A stretch of 64,000 nucleotides of DNA from Polyangiaceae bacterium (GTDB lineage Bacteria > Myxococcota_A > Polyangia > Polyangiales > Polyangiaceae), in contig JAHBVY010000002.1 in assembly GCA_019637265.1 (NCBI GenBank), positions 62,001 to 126,000 on the forward strand, given 5' to 3'. The position numbers and the translations under genes are program-made. The notes under the pieces are model-generated. The model ran no database searches and was not told the DNA's origin. It was given only the letters and a program-made list of their open reading frames with translations. This document shows, in pieces, positions 1-8,192 of this stretch (its first letter is position 1; every line of letters starts with the position of its first letter).

Positions 1-789
1 CACAGCGCCATTCGGCTCTCTCGTCGCACCCTCCGCCTCCACAGCGCCACGCGCCTCCACAACCTCCGCCGCGCCCTCCGCCTCCACAACGCCACGCGAC
101 TCCTCAGCGCCGTGCGAGCAGTGCGCCCCGGCCTCCATCGGGAACACGACGCCACGCGCCGCATTGGGTGTCAGCCCCAAGGCCGCATCGAGCAGCGCAA
201 ACACGACCGTGTTCAAGCGACCTTCCGGCGGTGTCCTCACCACCTGAGCCCACGCAGGGGACAGCCAAACCCCAAAACGATCGGACGCCTCCTGAAGTAA
301 GTCAGCCTGCTGGTCCGCCGAGGCCCGACGGAGCGCGGGCTTGAGCCACAAGCACAGCGCCATCACGCGGTGATAGCCGTGCACCGCCCGCACCCACAGG
401 GGGAGCTCGGCATCAGGTAACATCTCGCTCACTGCGCTGTCCGGCTCAGCGCCCCCCGGCAGATGATTCGCTACACTGTCTTTATCGAGGGAAGATGGCT
501 CGTTCGGGGGTTGGACGGCACCGCGCTCGAGCAGCGCCGTGAGCTCCGCTGCGCGCGCCTCGAGCGTGCTCAGCGCCAGCACGTCGATCTCGCGTAGCGA
601 CCCTGGGAACGCCTGCGAGAGCTCCCGCAGCGCCTGGCGTGCGTCAGCCGCACTGTTCTTCTGCTGCCGCAGCGCCGCCAAGCGGCGGTACTTGTCGGCG
701 AGCGCCCCTAGCTCCTCGGCGCGCGGCAGGGGCAGCGCCACCTCATCGTCAGGCCAACTGACAGCAGGAGTCTCCGAGGCAGCGCTCAC
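1..789 (-). CDS. Hypothetical protein, 3' end beyond window edge
   Basis: An open frame starts at a GTG at 789 that overlaps the stop codon of the upstream phospholipase gene (GTGA overlap) and runs without a stop to the left edge, so at least 263 codons are present. The N-terminal part (residues 20-90) is helical and charged, with Leu/Ala-rich heptad-like spacing; the middle has a Trp-rich segment (LPLWVRAVHGYH). The part nearest the edge is a low-complexity run of Val-Glu-Ala-Arg-Gly units from a near-tandem DNA repeat at positions 1-110. A copy of the dispersed G-rich motif is embedded in frame at 503-530. I recognise no family. Coupling to the phospholipase suggests co-translation. Confidence 0.6.
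   Translation of the reverse strand, partial: MSAASETPAVSWPDDEVALPLPRAEELGALADKYRRLAALRQQKNSAADARQALRELSQAFPGSLREIDVLALSTLEARAAELTALLERGAVQPPNEPSSLDKDSVANHLPGGAEPDSAVSEMLPDAELPLWVRAVHGYHRVMALCLWLKPALRRASADQQADLLQEASDRFGVWLSPAWAQVVRTPPEGRLNTVVFALLDAALGLTPNAARGVVFPMEAGAHCSHGAEESRGVVEAEGAAEVVEARGAVEAEGATREPNGAV
503..530 (+). repeat. Dispersed G-rich motif, in-gene copy
   Basis: The sequence has the core GGGGGTTGGACGGCACCGCG, matching the intergenic copies at 46865-46891 and 60534-60560. Here it lies inside the edge-truncated gene and codes for a Pro/Gln linker (GAVQPPNE). Confidence 0.7.
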
Positions 790-1943
790 ATCAGGCTCCG
801 AAACTGATAGAAGAACCACTCCAGCATCCGCACGAAGACCGAGCGCTGCTCGAAGCGCTCGAGTGAGACCTCCTCGGCGCGGGTGAGGTCATCCTGAAAG
901 CTGCGATCCATCAGCTCCCCGAAGCCCTCGTCGGTCACCGCCAGGTTCACCTCGAGGTTCATCGAGAAGGACAGGTGATCGAGGTTGTAGGTACCCACGG
1001 TGCACCAGCGCCCATCCACCACCGCGGTCTTGGCGTGGAGCACGTTGCCGCCGAATCGGTAGATCCGCACGCCAGCGCGGAGCAGCTTAAGCCACATGGC
1101 CTGACTAGCGTACTGCACCACCCAGACGTCGATTTTACCCGGCAAGAGCACGCGCACATCCACGCCGCGGCGCACCGCTGCGATCAAGGCGCGCACCACC
1201 TTGGGGTTGGGCACGAAGTAAGAGTTCGAGATCCAAACGCGCTGCTTCGCGAACCAAATATTGGCGAGGTACGCGCGGTGGATCTCGCGGCGCGAGCGGT
1301 TGCCCTCGCTGAGCACCTGCACCGCCTGACTCGTGTGACGTGGCATGGGCCGCGCCGGAACCGAGCTGACGTCGCCACCGTGGCGGCGCCAGGTGCGCTC
1401 GAAGACGCGCACGAAGTCACGCGCTTCAGGGCCAATCACGCGCACCATGTCGTCACGCCAGGGCTCCACCTTCGGATCCGTGGGGCACCACTCCTCAGCG
1501 ATGTTGATGCCCCCGGTGAACCCCACCTGCGCGTCCACCACCAAGATCTTGCGATGATCGCGGCGTGAGATGCGCGCGCCACGGATCCGACGACGCCACG
1601 AGAAGATGGGGTTGTACTCCAGCACGAGCACCCCCTCACGCCGCATCTGCTCGAACATCCCGATGTCCGCGTCCACCGAGCCCACCGCGTCGTAGATCAC
1701 GCGCACGTCGAGGCCGCGCTGGGCGGCGCGCATCAGCGCGTTCGCGAAGCGCCAACCGACGGTGTCCGACCCGAACCAATACATCTCGAGCAGCACCTGC
1801 TCCCGAGCTTGATCGATCGCGCCTAGCATGGCGGGGTACGCCTCCACCCCGTTCCTGAGCAGGCTCACGTGATGACCATCGATGAAGCGCTCCGAGGGCA
1901 GCGACGCGCGCCGAAGCGGCAGCTCGAGGGGCGCGTCGTCCAT
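786..1943 (-). CDS. Phospholipase D / cardiolipin synthase-like protein
   Basis: The 385-residue protein has two HKD (HxKx4D) motifs: H130-K132-D137, followed by GFTGGINIAEEW, and H303-K305-D310, followed by a TYNLD segment. Two HKD motifs form one active site in the phospholipase D superfamily. The layout and length fit bacterial cardiolipin synthases of the ClsB type, which transfer phosphatidyl groups, and there is no N-terminal membrane hairpin as in ClsA. Substrate cannot be read from sequence; other phosphatidyltransferases or phospholipases remain possible. The last codons overlap the start of the downstream hypothetical gene, so the two are probably one transcription unit. Confidence 0.9.
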   Translation of the reverse strand: MDDAPLELPLRRASLPSERFIDGHHVSLLRNGVEAYPAMLGAIDQAREQVLLEMYWFGSDTVGWRFANALMRAAQRGLDVRVIYDAVGSVDADIGMFEQMRREGVLVLEYNPIFSWRRRIRGARISRRDHRKILVVDAQVGFTGGINIAEEWCPTDPKVEPWRDDMVRVIGPEARDFVRVFERTWRRHGGDVSSVPARPMPRHTSQAVQVLSEGNRSRREIHRAYLANIWFAKQRVWISNSYFVPNPKVVRALIAAVRRGVDVRVLLPGKIDVWVVQYASQAMWLKLLRAGVRIYRFGGNVLHAKTAVVDGRWCTVGTYNLDHLSFSMNLEVNLAVTDEGFGELMDRSFQDDLTRAEEVSLERFEQRSVFVRMLEWFFYQFRSLM

Positions 1944-2022
1944 GGCCGCCTGAGCCTATCGCGAGCGCTCAGCCCGCGCCTCCACCGAGGCCACGAGGAT
2001 CGAGGTGGCGCGCGATGATTCC

Positions 2023-2043
2023 TGGGGTTTGGGGGTTTGGCAG
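2023..2043 (+). repeat. Dispersed G-rich motif
   Basis: The sequence is GGGGTTTGGGGGTTTGGCAG, one of the longest versions of the core. It lies between divergent starts (1943 minus, 2169 plus). Confidence 0.7.
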
Positions 2044-2168
2044 TCGGGCGCGCGCGCTGGCGAGTCGCTGCGCGGAGCCAAGGCGTGCACCACTGAAAAT
2101 TCACGCAGCAGAGTCACCTCGCACATCTCGAGGGGGCAGAGTCGCTCCACGGACAGTAAACTAGCGGG

Positions 2169-3209
2169 ATGAAGCGCGCCTGGTTCAGCCTGTTGTGCAT
2201 CCCGCTCTTCGCGTGCGAGCCCGAGCCGCAGCGTCCGGCTCAATACCCTCCACAGCCAGGCTATGGGCAACCGGGCTACGGGCAGCCAGGGTACGGGCAA
2301 CCCGGACAGCCGGGCTATGGCCAACCTGGTCAGCCAGGCTATCCACCTCAGCCGGGGCAACCGCAGCCAGGACAACCCGGACAGCCTGGTCAGCAACCCG
2401 GCCCATTGCCGCCGGTGTTGAATGACCCGATCAACTTGGTGGACATCGGCTTCCTCCGCTCCCGCGCGCAGAGCATCATCGCCGAGCTGACGGCGGCGCT
2501 CGAGCCGAGCAAGCAGGCGCGGGTGCGCGGGATCCCGCTGCTCGTCGACGACACGCCGGGCGAGGTGAACGCGTTCGCGGGCTGCATCAACGGTCGCTCC
2601 ATGATGGCCATCACGGACGGCCTGCTCGACATCGAGAGCCACCTCGCCCAAGCGCGCGCCAATGACGAGCTGTTCGGCACACGAAAGGTGGACGAGTACA
2701 TCGCCTTCCTCGCGCAGCATCAGCGCCCTGGTCAGCCCATCGTACGGCCTGCGCCGGGCTTCTTCAACCCGACCCAGCAAGTGGATGGGCGCCGCGTGGC
2801 ACGGCAACACCAGCTGCTCGACGAGCAAGTCGCGTTCGTGCTCGGGCACGAGCTGGCTCACCACTACCTGGGGCACCTCCCCTGCACCGCGCAAGATGGC
2901 CCGCTCAGCCCCGGTGACATCGGGCGCGTGCTCTCCGGCGCCGTGCCGCTCTTCAATCAACCCAACGAGATCGCCGCGGACGTCGAAGGCACTCAAAACG
3001 TGCTCGGCGCGGGCAGGGCGCGGCAGAGCTACCAGTGGACGGAGGGCGGCGGCCTGCTCACCATGCAGTTCTTCGCCGGGATGGATCGCATGAGCCCGGT
3101 GGACATCCTGTTCAGCTTCGAGCGCAGTCATCCCCCGCCCCAGCTTCGCATCCCCATCATCCAACAAACCGCGAGCAACTTCCGCGGCGGCTTCCGCTTC
3201 CCGTTCTGA
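2169..3209 (+). CDS. M48-family metalloprotease lipoprotein
   Basis: The start [16 protein letters not shown] is a lipoprotein signal with Cys16 as the likely lipidated residue. Residues 24-75 are a linker of repeated GYGQPGQP units coded by a degenerate DNA repeat (about 2250-2400). The catalytic domain carries the zinc motif HExxH (H227, E228, H231) and a downstream NEIAADVEG segment in which E267 is the likely third zinc ligand, the pattern of the M48 (HtpX/Oma1/BepA) family. It is probably anchored facing the periplasm, where BepA-like relatives act on outer-membrane proteins; the exact role is inference. It stands alone, with divergent and downstream neighbours of unrelated function. Confidence 0.85.
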   Translation: MKRAWFSLLCIPLFACEPEPQRPAQYPPQPGYGQPGYGQPGYGQPGQPGYGQPGQPGYPPQPGQPQPGQPGQPGQQPGPLPPVLNDPINLVDIGFLRSRAQSIIAELTAALEPSKQARVRGIPLLVDDTPGEVNAFAGCINGRSMMAITDGLLDIESHLAQARANDELFGTRKVDEYIAFLAQHQRPGQPIVRPAPGFFNPTQQVDGRRVARQHQLLDEQVAFVLGHELAHHYLGHLPCTAQDGPLSPGDIGRVLSGAVPLFNQPNEIAADVEGTQNVLGAGRARQSYQWTEGGGLLTMQFFAGMDRMSPVDILFSFERSHPPPQLRIPIIQQTASNFRGGFRFPF

Positions 3210-3497
3210 TTCAGTCACCTCAACTGACTCAAATGGCCTTCACGGCGTGCCCATCCGATCAACCGTAGCCTTCGTGGGCGCCCGCTCACCAAAGCGACCT
3301 ACGACGCGCCATGCTGAACGCGTGCTCCCTCTGTCTTTGGCGATGGAGTGTCAGGGGGATCAGGGGGTTCGGGAACTCTGCGCAAACCTGAGCTGAAAAG
3401 GACCCTCCTTCACGCAACTGGGTCCCCACCCCACCGACCAGGTGCCCCATGACGGCGCCCTCTTCAATCGCAGCGCGGGCAGCTATGCTGACCCGCG

Positions 3498-4511
3498 GTG
3501 AGCGAGAAGACAGAGGAACCCACACCGAGGCGCCTGCGGCGCGCGCAGCAGGACGGGGACAGCCCCGTCTCGGCGGTGGTCACTCAGTCGCTGGTGTTCG
3601 TCACCGTGCTGGCGGTGGCGCCGGGAGCGCTCGCGGCGCTCAGCTTGGAGAGCGCCAGGTGGCTCACGCGGGTGCTCGAAGGGGCGCCGGTGGAGGCCGA
3701 GGTCGTCGCTTGGCAGGTGCTCATCTTGAGCGCGCCGCTGATCGCCGTGGGGGCGCTCACCGCCTTCGTGGTGGGCATCACGCAGACGGGGGGCACCTTC
3801 GCGTTCAAGCGCACGCTGCCCGACTTCACGCGGCTCAACCCGGTGAGCAGCCTCAAGAACGTGCTCAACCTCCAGCGCCTGTTCGGGCTGGCGCGGGCGC
3901 TGTTCACCGCGAGCCTGCTCGGTTGGCTGACGTTCAACGCGCTGCGCTCGGAGCTGCCGAGCTTCGCGGCCAGCGTGGGGAGCTTGGATGGCGCCGCGCT
4001 CCTCGCCTCATCGCTGACGCGCAAGCTCGCGTGGCTCTCGGCGGGGGTGGGGCTCGCGCTGTCGGCGATCGATCTCTTCATCACGCGCTTCATGTGGCGG
4101 CGCAGGCTCCGCATGAGCAAGGACGAGGTGAAACGTGAGCACAAGGAGTCCGAGGGAGATCCTGAGATCAAGGCCGCGCGGCGCCGCGCGCATGAAGAGG
4201 CGCTGCGCGGGTCGACGCTCAACGCGGTGCGCACCGCGACGGTGGTGGTCGTGAACCCCACGCACCTGGCGGTCGCGCTCCGCTACGAAGACGAAGAGCA
4301 CGACGCTCCGGAGGTGGTCGCCCTCGGGCGCGGCGAGCTCGCGCAGCTGATGGTGGAGGCAGCCCGCGCTTACAACGTGCCGGTGATCCAGGACGTCCCG
4401 CTCGCCCGCGCCCTGATCGAGCTCGAGGTCGGCGAAGAGATCCCGGAGGCGCTCTACGAAGCCGTGGCCGCGGTGCTGAAGGAGGTCTGGCAAGAAGAGC
4501 AACCTGACTGA
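3498..4511 (+). CDS. SctU/FlhB-family type III secretion switch protein
   Basis: The 337-residue protein starts at GTG (MSEKTEEPTPRRLRRAQ), the conserved N-terminus of the FlhB/YscU family. Four hydrophobic segments lie at about residues 26-48, 72-95, 135-157 and 178-200, then comes a basic linker and the cytosolic domain with the self-cleaving motif NPTH at 253-256. In this family cleavage between Asn and Pro switches substrate specificity of flagellar or injectisome export. The family's hallmark PVIQDVPLARAL region is present. No other export-apparatus gene is next to it here, which is unusual. Whether it is flagellar or non-flagellar cannot be settled from one gene. Confidence 0.9.
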   Translation: MSEKTEEPTPRRLRRAQQDGDSPVSAVVTQSLVFVTVLAVAPGALAALSLESARWLTRVLEGAPVEAEVVAWQVLILSAPLIAVGALTAFVVGITQTGGTFAFKRTLPDFTRLNPVSSLKNVLNLQRLFGLARALFTASLLGWLTFNALRSELPSFAASVGSLDGAALLASSLTRKLAWLSAGVGLALSAIDLFITRFMWRRRLRMSKDEVKREHKESEGDPEIKAARRRAHEEALRGSTLNAVRTATVVVVNPTHLAVALRYEDEEHDAPEVVALGRGELAQLMVEAARAYNVPVIQDVPLARALIELEVGEEIPEALYEAVAAVLKEVWQEEQPD

Positions 4512-4524
4512 CAGTCGCTCCAAC

Positions 4525-4548
4525 GCGCTGCCAAACCCCCAACCCCCA
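4525..4548 (-). repeat. Dispersed G-rich motif
   Basis: The C-strand form GCGCTGCCAAACCCCCAACC begins 14 bases after the SctU stop codon, between convergent genes. Confidence 0.7.
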
Positions 4549-4569
4549 CGGCACCGAACAAAACCACTG

Positions 4570-4598
4570 GTGTGGGCAGGCCCCGTGCCTGCCCACAC
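4570..4598. terminator. Hairpin between convergent genes
   Basis: A 12-bp perfect stem (GTGTGGGCAGGC pairing with GCCTGCCCACAC) encloses a 5-base loop. It lies between the ends of the convergent genes at 4511 and 4686. There is no T-tract, so it is a candidate bidirectional transcription or mRNA-end structure, or a REP-like palindrome, rather than a classical terminator. Confidence 0.5.
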
Positions 4599-4635
4599 AC
4601 ACGACGCCATCCACTGGCTCACTTTGCATGGGTAG

Positions 4636-4657
4636 GGGCAGGCCCCCGTGCCTGCCC
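4636..4657. repeat. Second copy of the GGGCAGGC hairpin
   Basis: GGGCAGGC pairs with GCCTGCCC, and both the inner palindrome and the trailing CACACACA match the hairpin at 4570-4598. The two copies are in direct orientation about 66 bases apart, which suggests a repeated element. Confidence 0.55.
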
Positions 4658-4685
4658 ACACACAGATCAGTCTGCCTGCCTATCT

Positions 4686-7250
4686 CTAATTCAGTCGCGA
4701 CGCGACCGCGGCCCACACGCGACCGCTCGCGCGGTGGCCAGCGGCGTCCGACAGCTGGGCGATGAAGCGGGCGCAGGCCAGCTCGCCTCGGCGGTCGCTG
4801 GCTTCGCGAGCGTAGGCGAGGCCCGCCAGCGCCTCGAGCAGCGCCTCCGCCCCGCGCCCCGCGGCGCCGAGCCCAATGGCGTGCGCCAGGCTGGCGCGGC
4901 ACCGATCGCCGCTCGCGCCGCCTTCACCCGCTGGGTCTGAAGCAGTCGCCAAATCGCGCGCGCGCCTCAGCGCCGAGAGCGCCGTGAGCGCGTCCCCCTG
5001 ACCCAGCTTGGCCAAGGCGTCGAGCCTATCGGCCAAGGCGAGGTGGCGACCGCTCGAGCGCAGCGAGAGGGCCAGCTCCGCCACGGCAGCAAAGTCACCC
5101 ACCCTGAGCAGCTCCGTCGCACGCTGCGCCATCTCATGGCGCGCGGAGACGTTCGTGCCCGGTTCGTCCACGAACTCGACGTCCAGCTCACCCAGCTCTT
5201 CGGGCGCTTCACTGACCGACCCCACCGGCGCGCTCGGCGGTCGACCGCGCGACGCGCCTCGCACGGAGCCCTGCGCCTCCCGCCCCTCATCAGGCACACT
5301 GACGGGTAGCGGCTCCTCACCGCGCGCCAACGCCCCCGCGGCAGCGAAGGCCAGCACATCGGGCCCGGGGAGCCGTGGCGGCGCGAGCCCCAGCCGCCCC
5401 GGACGGAGCGGCGATGGCGGCAACAAGGAGTCATCCGGCAGCGCGTGCTCCGGGATGCGGTACGACTCCGCGAACAAGTCCACCGGGAGCACGCTGGGCG
5501 CGAGCCCGCGCCCGCTGAGCGCCGTGGGATCGCGCTGCGCCGAGAACGCGTCGAGCGCCGCGCCCGTCGCTTGCAAGTCCACCGCGCGCGCCGAAGCCGC
5601 CGCGCGCCGTGACAGCAGCGCGGCGCTCTCGAAGTCACCGCCGAGCATTGCATGAACAGCCGCGCTGACGGTGCCAAGCGGCCGGTCATTGTTCGCCAGC
5701 ACCACCGCGGCGTCGCGGTGCCACGCGGCGAGGCGCTCGGCGCTCAGCAGCGACGAAATCACCTCCCCATGGGTCACGCTGGGCAGGCACCACAGCTCCG
5801 GTGACGAGCGGCGCAGCCACCTCATGCGCTCGAGCGCCCTCACCACGCGCTCCACGTCGACCTCCACGTCGCTCGCCTGCTCCACGAGCGCCGTCACATC
5901 CGGCGCGTCTGCCTCGCCCCCGAGCACCGCCAAAGCGAACAGCACCGCGCGCGGCCCTGGCTCCAGGTGCCGCGCGCGCCGCTCGATCCAGTGGCTCGCC
6001 GGCTGGCTCGCCCCGCGCGCCGTACGCAGGCGCCGCGGCGTCGCGTGGCCGCCCTCCCACACCAGCTCGCCCGCCTCGATGGCCTCCGCGATGGCCTCCG
6101 CGATGGCGAGCGGCTCCCCGCGCCCGAGCCGCGCGAAGCGCTCAGCCGCCGCGACCTCCAGCTCCCCCCCCACCCAAGCGCGCGCCAGCTCCGCCGACTC
6201 CCGCGCGCCGAGCGGCCTGATGGTCACGGACACTCCGCGCGGTAAATCTGCGAGCGGCGCCGGCAGCGGCTCGCCGGGCAGGCAGCGCACGAACAAACGG
6301 AACGGCCGCTCGGCCATCGCCGCCCGCACCACCTCGAGCGTGTCGTGATCGACACCGGCGACGTCATCCAAGATCACCGCGCCGCTCGGGCGCTGGCTCG
6401 AGCTGGGGCGGAGCCAAGTGCGGAGCAGCCCCGCGCAGGCGTCGAGATCGAGCCCCTCACCGGCGAGCAGGCTCTCCAGCGACTCCGCGTGCACGCCCTC
6501 CAATACGGCGGGAGCCTGACCACGCGCCCGCGCCTTGAGTAAACCGCGGCGCAGCGCCCCGAACGGCTCCCCCACCCGGCTCGGCATCAGGCGCAGCACC
6601 CGCGCCGGCTCCAAGGTGCGCGCGAGCTCCCCCAAGAAGCGGCTGCCGCCGAGGCCGCGCGCCGCATACAGGATGGCTACCTGACCTTTGTCGGCGTGCA
6701 GCTCAGCCAGCTCTGGGCGACCGATGAGCAGCGGCGTGAGGAGCTCCTGGGCCCCCCGCGCCAGCTCCGAGCGGAAGGGATACTTGAGGTCGACGCGGTG
6801 CCCCCGGAGCCGCTCCTTGCCGAGCACTCGGATGCGCGAGCCCAAGCTGAGCAGCTCACCTGACCGTACCGCGTCGAGCCCCGGGTCGGCCAACAGCTCC
6901 CCCACGTGCGCGATGCGCGCGAGCGCTTCGGCGCGCACCAAGCCCGGCCCCCAACCGAGGCTGAAGCCCGGCGCTAGCTCGTGAGCCGGCTCTTGCTCGC
7001 CCTGCGCCATCCCCACGCTGAAGCCCGCGTCCTCCTGCGCGCACTCCTCCGCGCACAGCTCCACCGCGTCTTCCAGCGCGTCGCAACCGAACTCGAACGA
7101 GAGCATGCGCGCACCCCAAGACACCAAGCTCCCGCCGCGCGCCGACGCCCGCTTGGCCAAGGCCCGCGCCACCTGCAAGTGACTGCTCTGCTCTGGCGCG
7201 CGCGCGCTGACCTTGCGGTGGCAGAAGCTGACGACGAGCCGCTCGGTCAT
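4686..7250 (-). CDS. Degenerate cyclase-like domain plus AAA-type ATPase region
   Basis: The 854-residue protein has an N-terminal domain (1-100) laid out like a class III nucleotidyl cyclase but lacking the metal-binding Asp residues (SFCHRK at the usual FADI position, GMAQGE at the usual GIHTGE position). At 189-206 an ATPase-like region starts with YAARGLGGSRF in place of Walker A, without the Lys; the Walker B-like strand is AVILDDV at 291-297. A long helical region follows, with a low-complexity linker near 600-680 and a TPR-like C-terminus. The order resembles cyclase/ATPase/TPR signalling proteins in which catalysis was lost. Its start overlaps the stop of the PspA-like gene by one base. 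Function is unknown; a regulatory scaffold is a guess. Confidence 0.65.
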   Translation of the reverse strand: MTERLVVSFCHRKVSARAPEQSSHLQVARALAKRASARGGSLVSWGARMLSFEFGCDALEDAVELCAEECAQEDAGFSVGMAQGEQEPAHELAPGFSLGWGPGLVRAEALARIAHVGELLADPGLDAVRSGELLSLGSRIRVLGKERLRGHRVDLKYPFRSELARGAQELLTPLLIGRPELAELHADKGQVAILYAARGLGGSRFLGELARTLEPARVLRLMPSRVGEPFGALRRGLLKARARGQAPAVLEGVHAESLESLLAGEGLDLDACAGLLRTWLRPSSSQRPSGAVILDDVAGVDHDTLEVVRAAMAERPFRLFVRCLPGEPLPAPLADLPRGVSVTIRPLGARESAELARAWVGGELEVAAAERFARLGRGEPLAIAEAIAEAIEAGELVWEGGHATPRRLRTARGASQPASHWIERRARHLEPGPRAVLFALAVLGGEADAPDVTALVEQASDVEVDVERVVRALERMRWLRRSSPELWCLPSVTHGEVISSLLSAERLAAWHRDAAVVLANNDRPLGTVSAAVHAMLGGDFESAALLSRRAAASARAVDLQATGAALDAFSAQRDPTALSGRGLAPSVLPVDLFAESYRIPEHALPDDSLLPPSPLRPGRLGLAPPRLPGPDVLAFAAAGALARGEEPLPVSVPDEGREAQGSVRGASRGRPPSAPVGSVSEAPEELGELDVEFVDEPGTNVSARHEMAQRATELLRVGDFAAVAELALSLRSSGRHLALADRLDALAKLGQGDALTALSALRRARDLATASDPAGEGGASGDRCRASLAHAIGLGAAGRGAEALLEALAGLAYAREASDRRGELACARFIAQLSDAAGHRASGRVWAAVASRLN

Positions 7251-7981
7251 CAGGAGTCTACACGGATGCGCTTCTTCATCTGCGCGAGCTCCTCATCCAC
7301 CTCGCTGCCGCCCGCGCGCCCGGCGACCGAGCCCCCATGCTCCAGCGCGCGGAACTTCGCCTCCACCTCGTCGCGCGTCATGCCCCCGGGGCCGAGATCG
7401 GGAGCCAAGGCGGCCTCCACCTCGCGCTGGGCGGCGACGGTGGCCTCCACCGCCTCCAGCTGATCTTCCATGCGGCGGAACTCCTCGAACGCGCCGCCGC
7501 CGGGGCCGCCCCGTACGGAGCCCTTACCGGTTTGCACCGCGCGCGCTTGCTCGGCGCGCGCGACGATCTGCCCCTTCTTCGCGCTCACCTCCCCAAGCTT
7601 GGACTCCATGCGCTCGAGCTCGGCCTTCATCTCGATGGCGGTGGTCCGCTGCTCGGCGCGCAGCGCCTCCGCCCGATCCCGCTCCCCCGTCAGCCGCTTC
7701 TTCTGCACCAAGGCCTCGCGCGCGAGCGCGTCGTCCCCGTGCTTGATCGCGAGCTCCGCGCGCTTCTCCCACTTGCCAATCTCGGCGTCGAGCTCCTCCG
7801 CCTTGCGCCGGAGCTGCTTCTCCGCCGCCACGCTCTGCACCACCTCTTGGCGCGCCGCGCGCACCTGCTGGCGCATCTCCTCAATCGTCAAGTCGACTGA
7901 CTTCGAGGGGTCATCCGCGCTGTCGAGCAGCGCGTTGAAATTGCTGGATATCACTCGGCCCATGCGGTCGAAAATCCCCAT
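7250..7981 (-). CDS. pspA: PspA/IM30 (Vipp1) family membrane-stress protein
   Basis: The 243-residue protein starts MGIFDRMGRVISSNFNALLD, the typical amphipathic N-terminal helix of PspA/IM30 proteins, followed by long coiled-coil helices (residues 25-200) rich in Glu, Arg and Ala. Family members polymerise on the inner membrane and protect it under stress. An upstream ATG (8125) keeps the frame open, but that extension crosses a dispersed intergenic repeat and lacks family similarity, so the start at 7981 is preferred. The gene is translationally coupled (TGATG) to the cyclase/ATPase-like gene downstream, which suggests joint function. No pspF, pspB or pspC homologue is adjacent. Confidence 0.9.
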   Translation of the reverse strand: MGIFDRMGRVISSNFNALLDSADDPSKSVDLTIEEMRQQVRAARQEVVQSVAAEKQLRRKAEELDAEIGKWEKRAELAIKHGDDALAREALVQKKRLTGERDRAEALRAEQRTTAIEMKAELERMESKLGEVSAKKGQIVARAEQARAVQTGKGSVRGGPGGGAFEEFRRMEDQLEAVEATVAAQREVEAALAPDLGPGGMTRDEVEAKFRALEHGGSVAGRAGGSEVDEELAQMKKRIRVDS

Positions 7982-8055
7982 GCTCACACCATGCCACCGG
8001 GATATTGCCCGGTCCACGGTCAACTTCAGGGGGTGAGCCGCCACGGCTCCAAGCG

Positions 8056-8081
8056 GCGCGGTGCCGTCTAACCCCCCCAAA
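8056..8081 (-). repeat. Dispersed G-rich motif
   Basis: The C-strand form GCGCGGTGCCGTCTAACCCC is followed by CCCAAA. It lies between the pspA start and the lpd stop. Confidence 0.75.
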
Positions 8082-8192
8082 GAAAACCCGCATGCCTCGC
8101 GCCGGTGGGTGCACCGCGCGATCACCGTCGCATCAGGTGTGGCGTGTCTCCGGGGACAACCAGCGCCCCCTCGACGCGTGCCTCCTTGAAAT

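Noticed and set aside
1956-3218. Open frame on the minus strand across the M48 gene (420 codons)
   Set aside because: It runs opposite a gene with clear signal peptide, HExxH and family motifs; its composition is typical of the antisense of high-G+C coding DNA (Arg/His/Val/Glu-rich), and it has no recognisable domain.
4570-4598. Classical Rho-independent terminator
   Set aside because: The stem is perfect but no run of T follows on either side, so only a hairpin of unknown function is claimed.
7982-8125. Longer N-terminus for the PspA-like protein
   Set aside because: It would translate a dispersed intergenic motif and precede the conserved MGIFDRM start.
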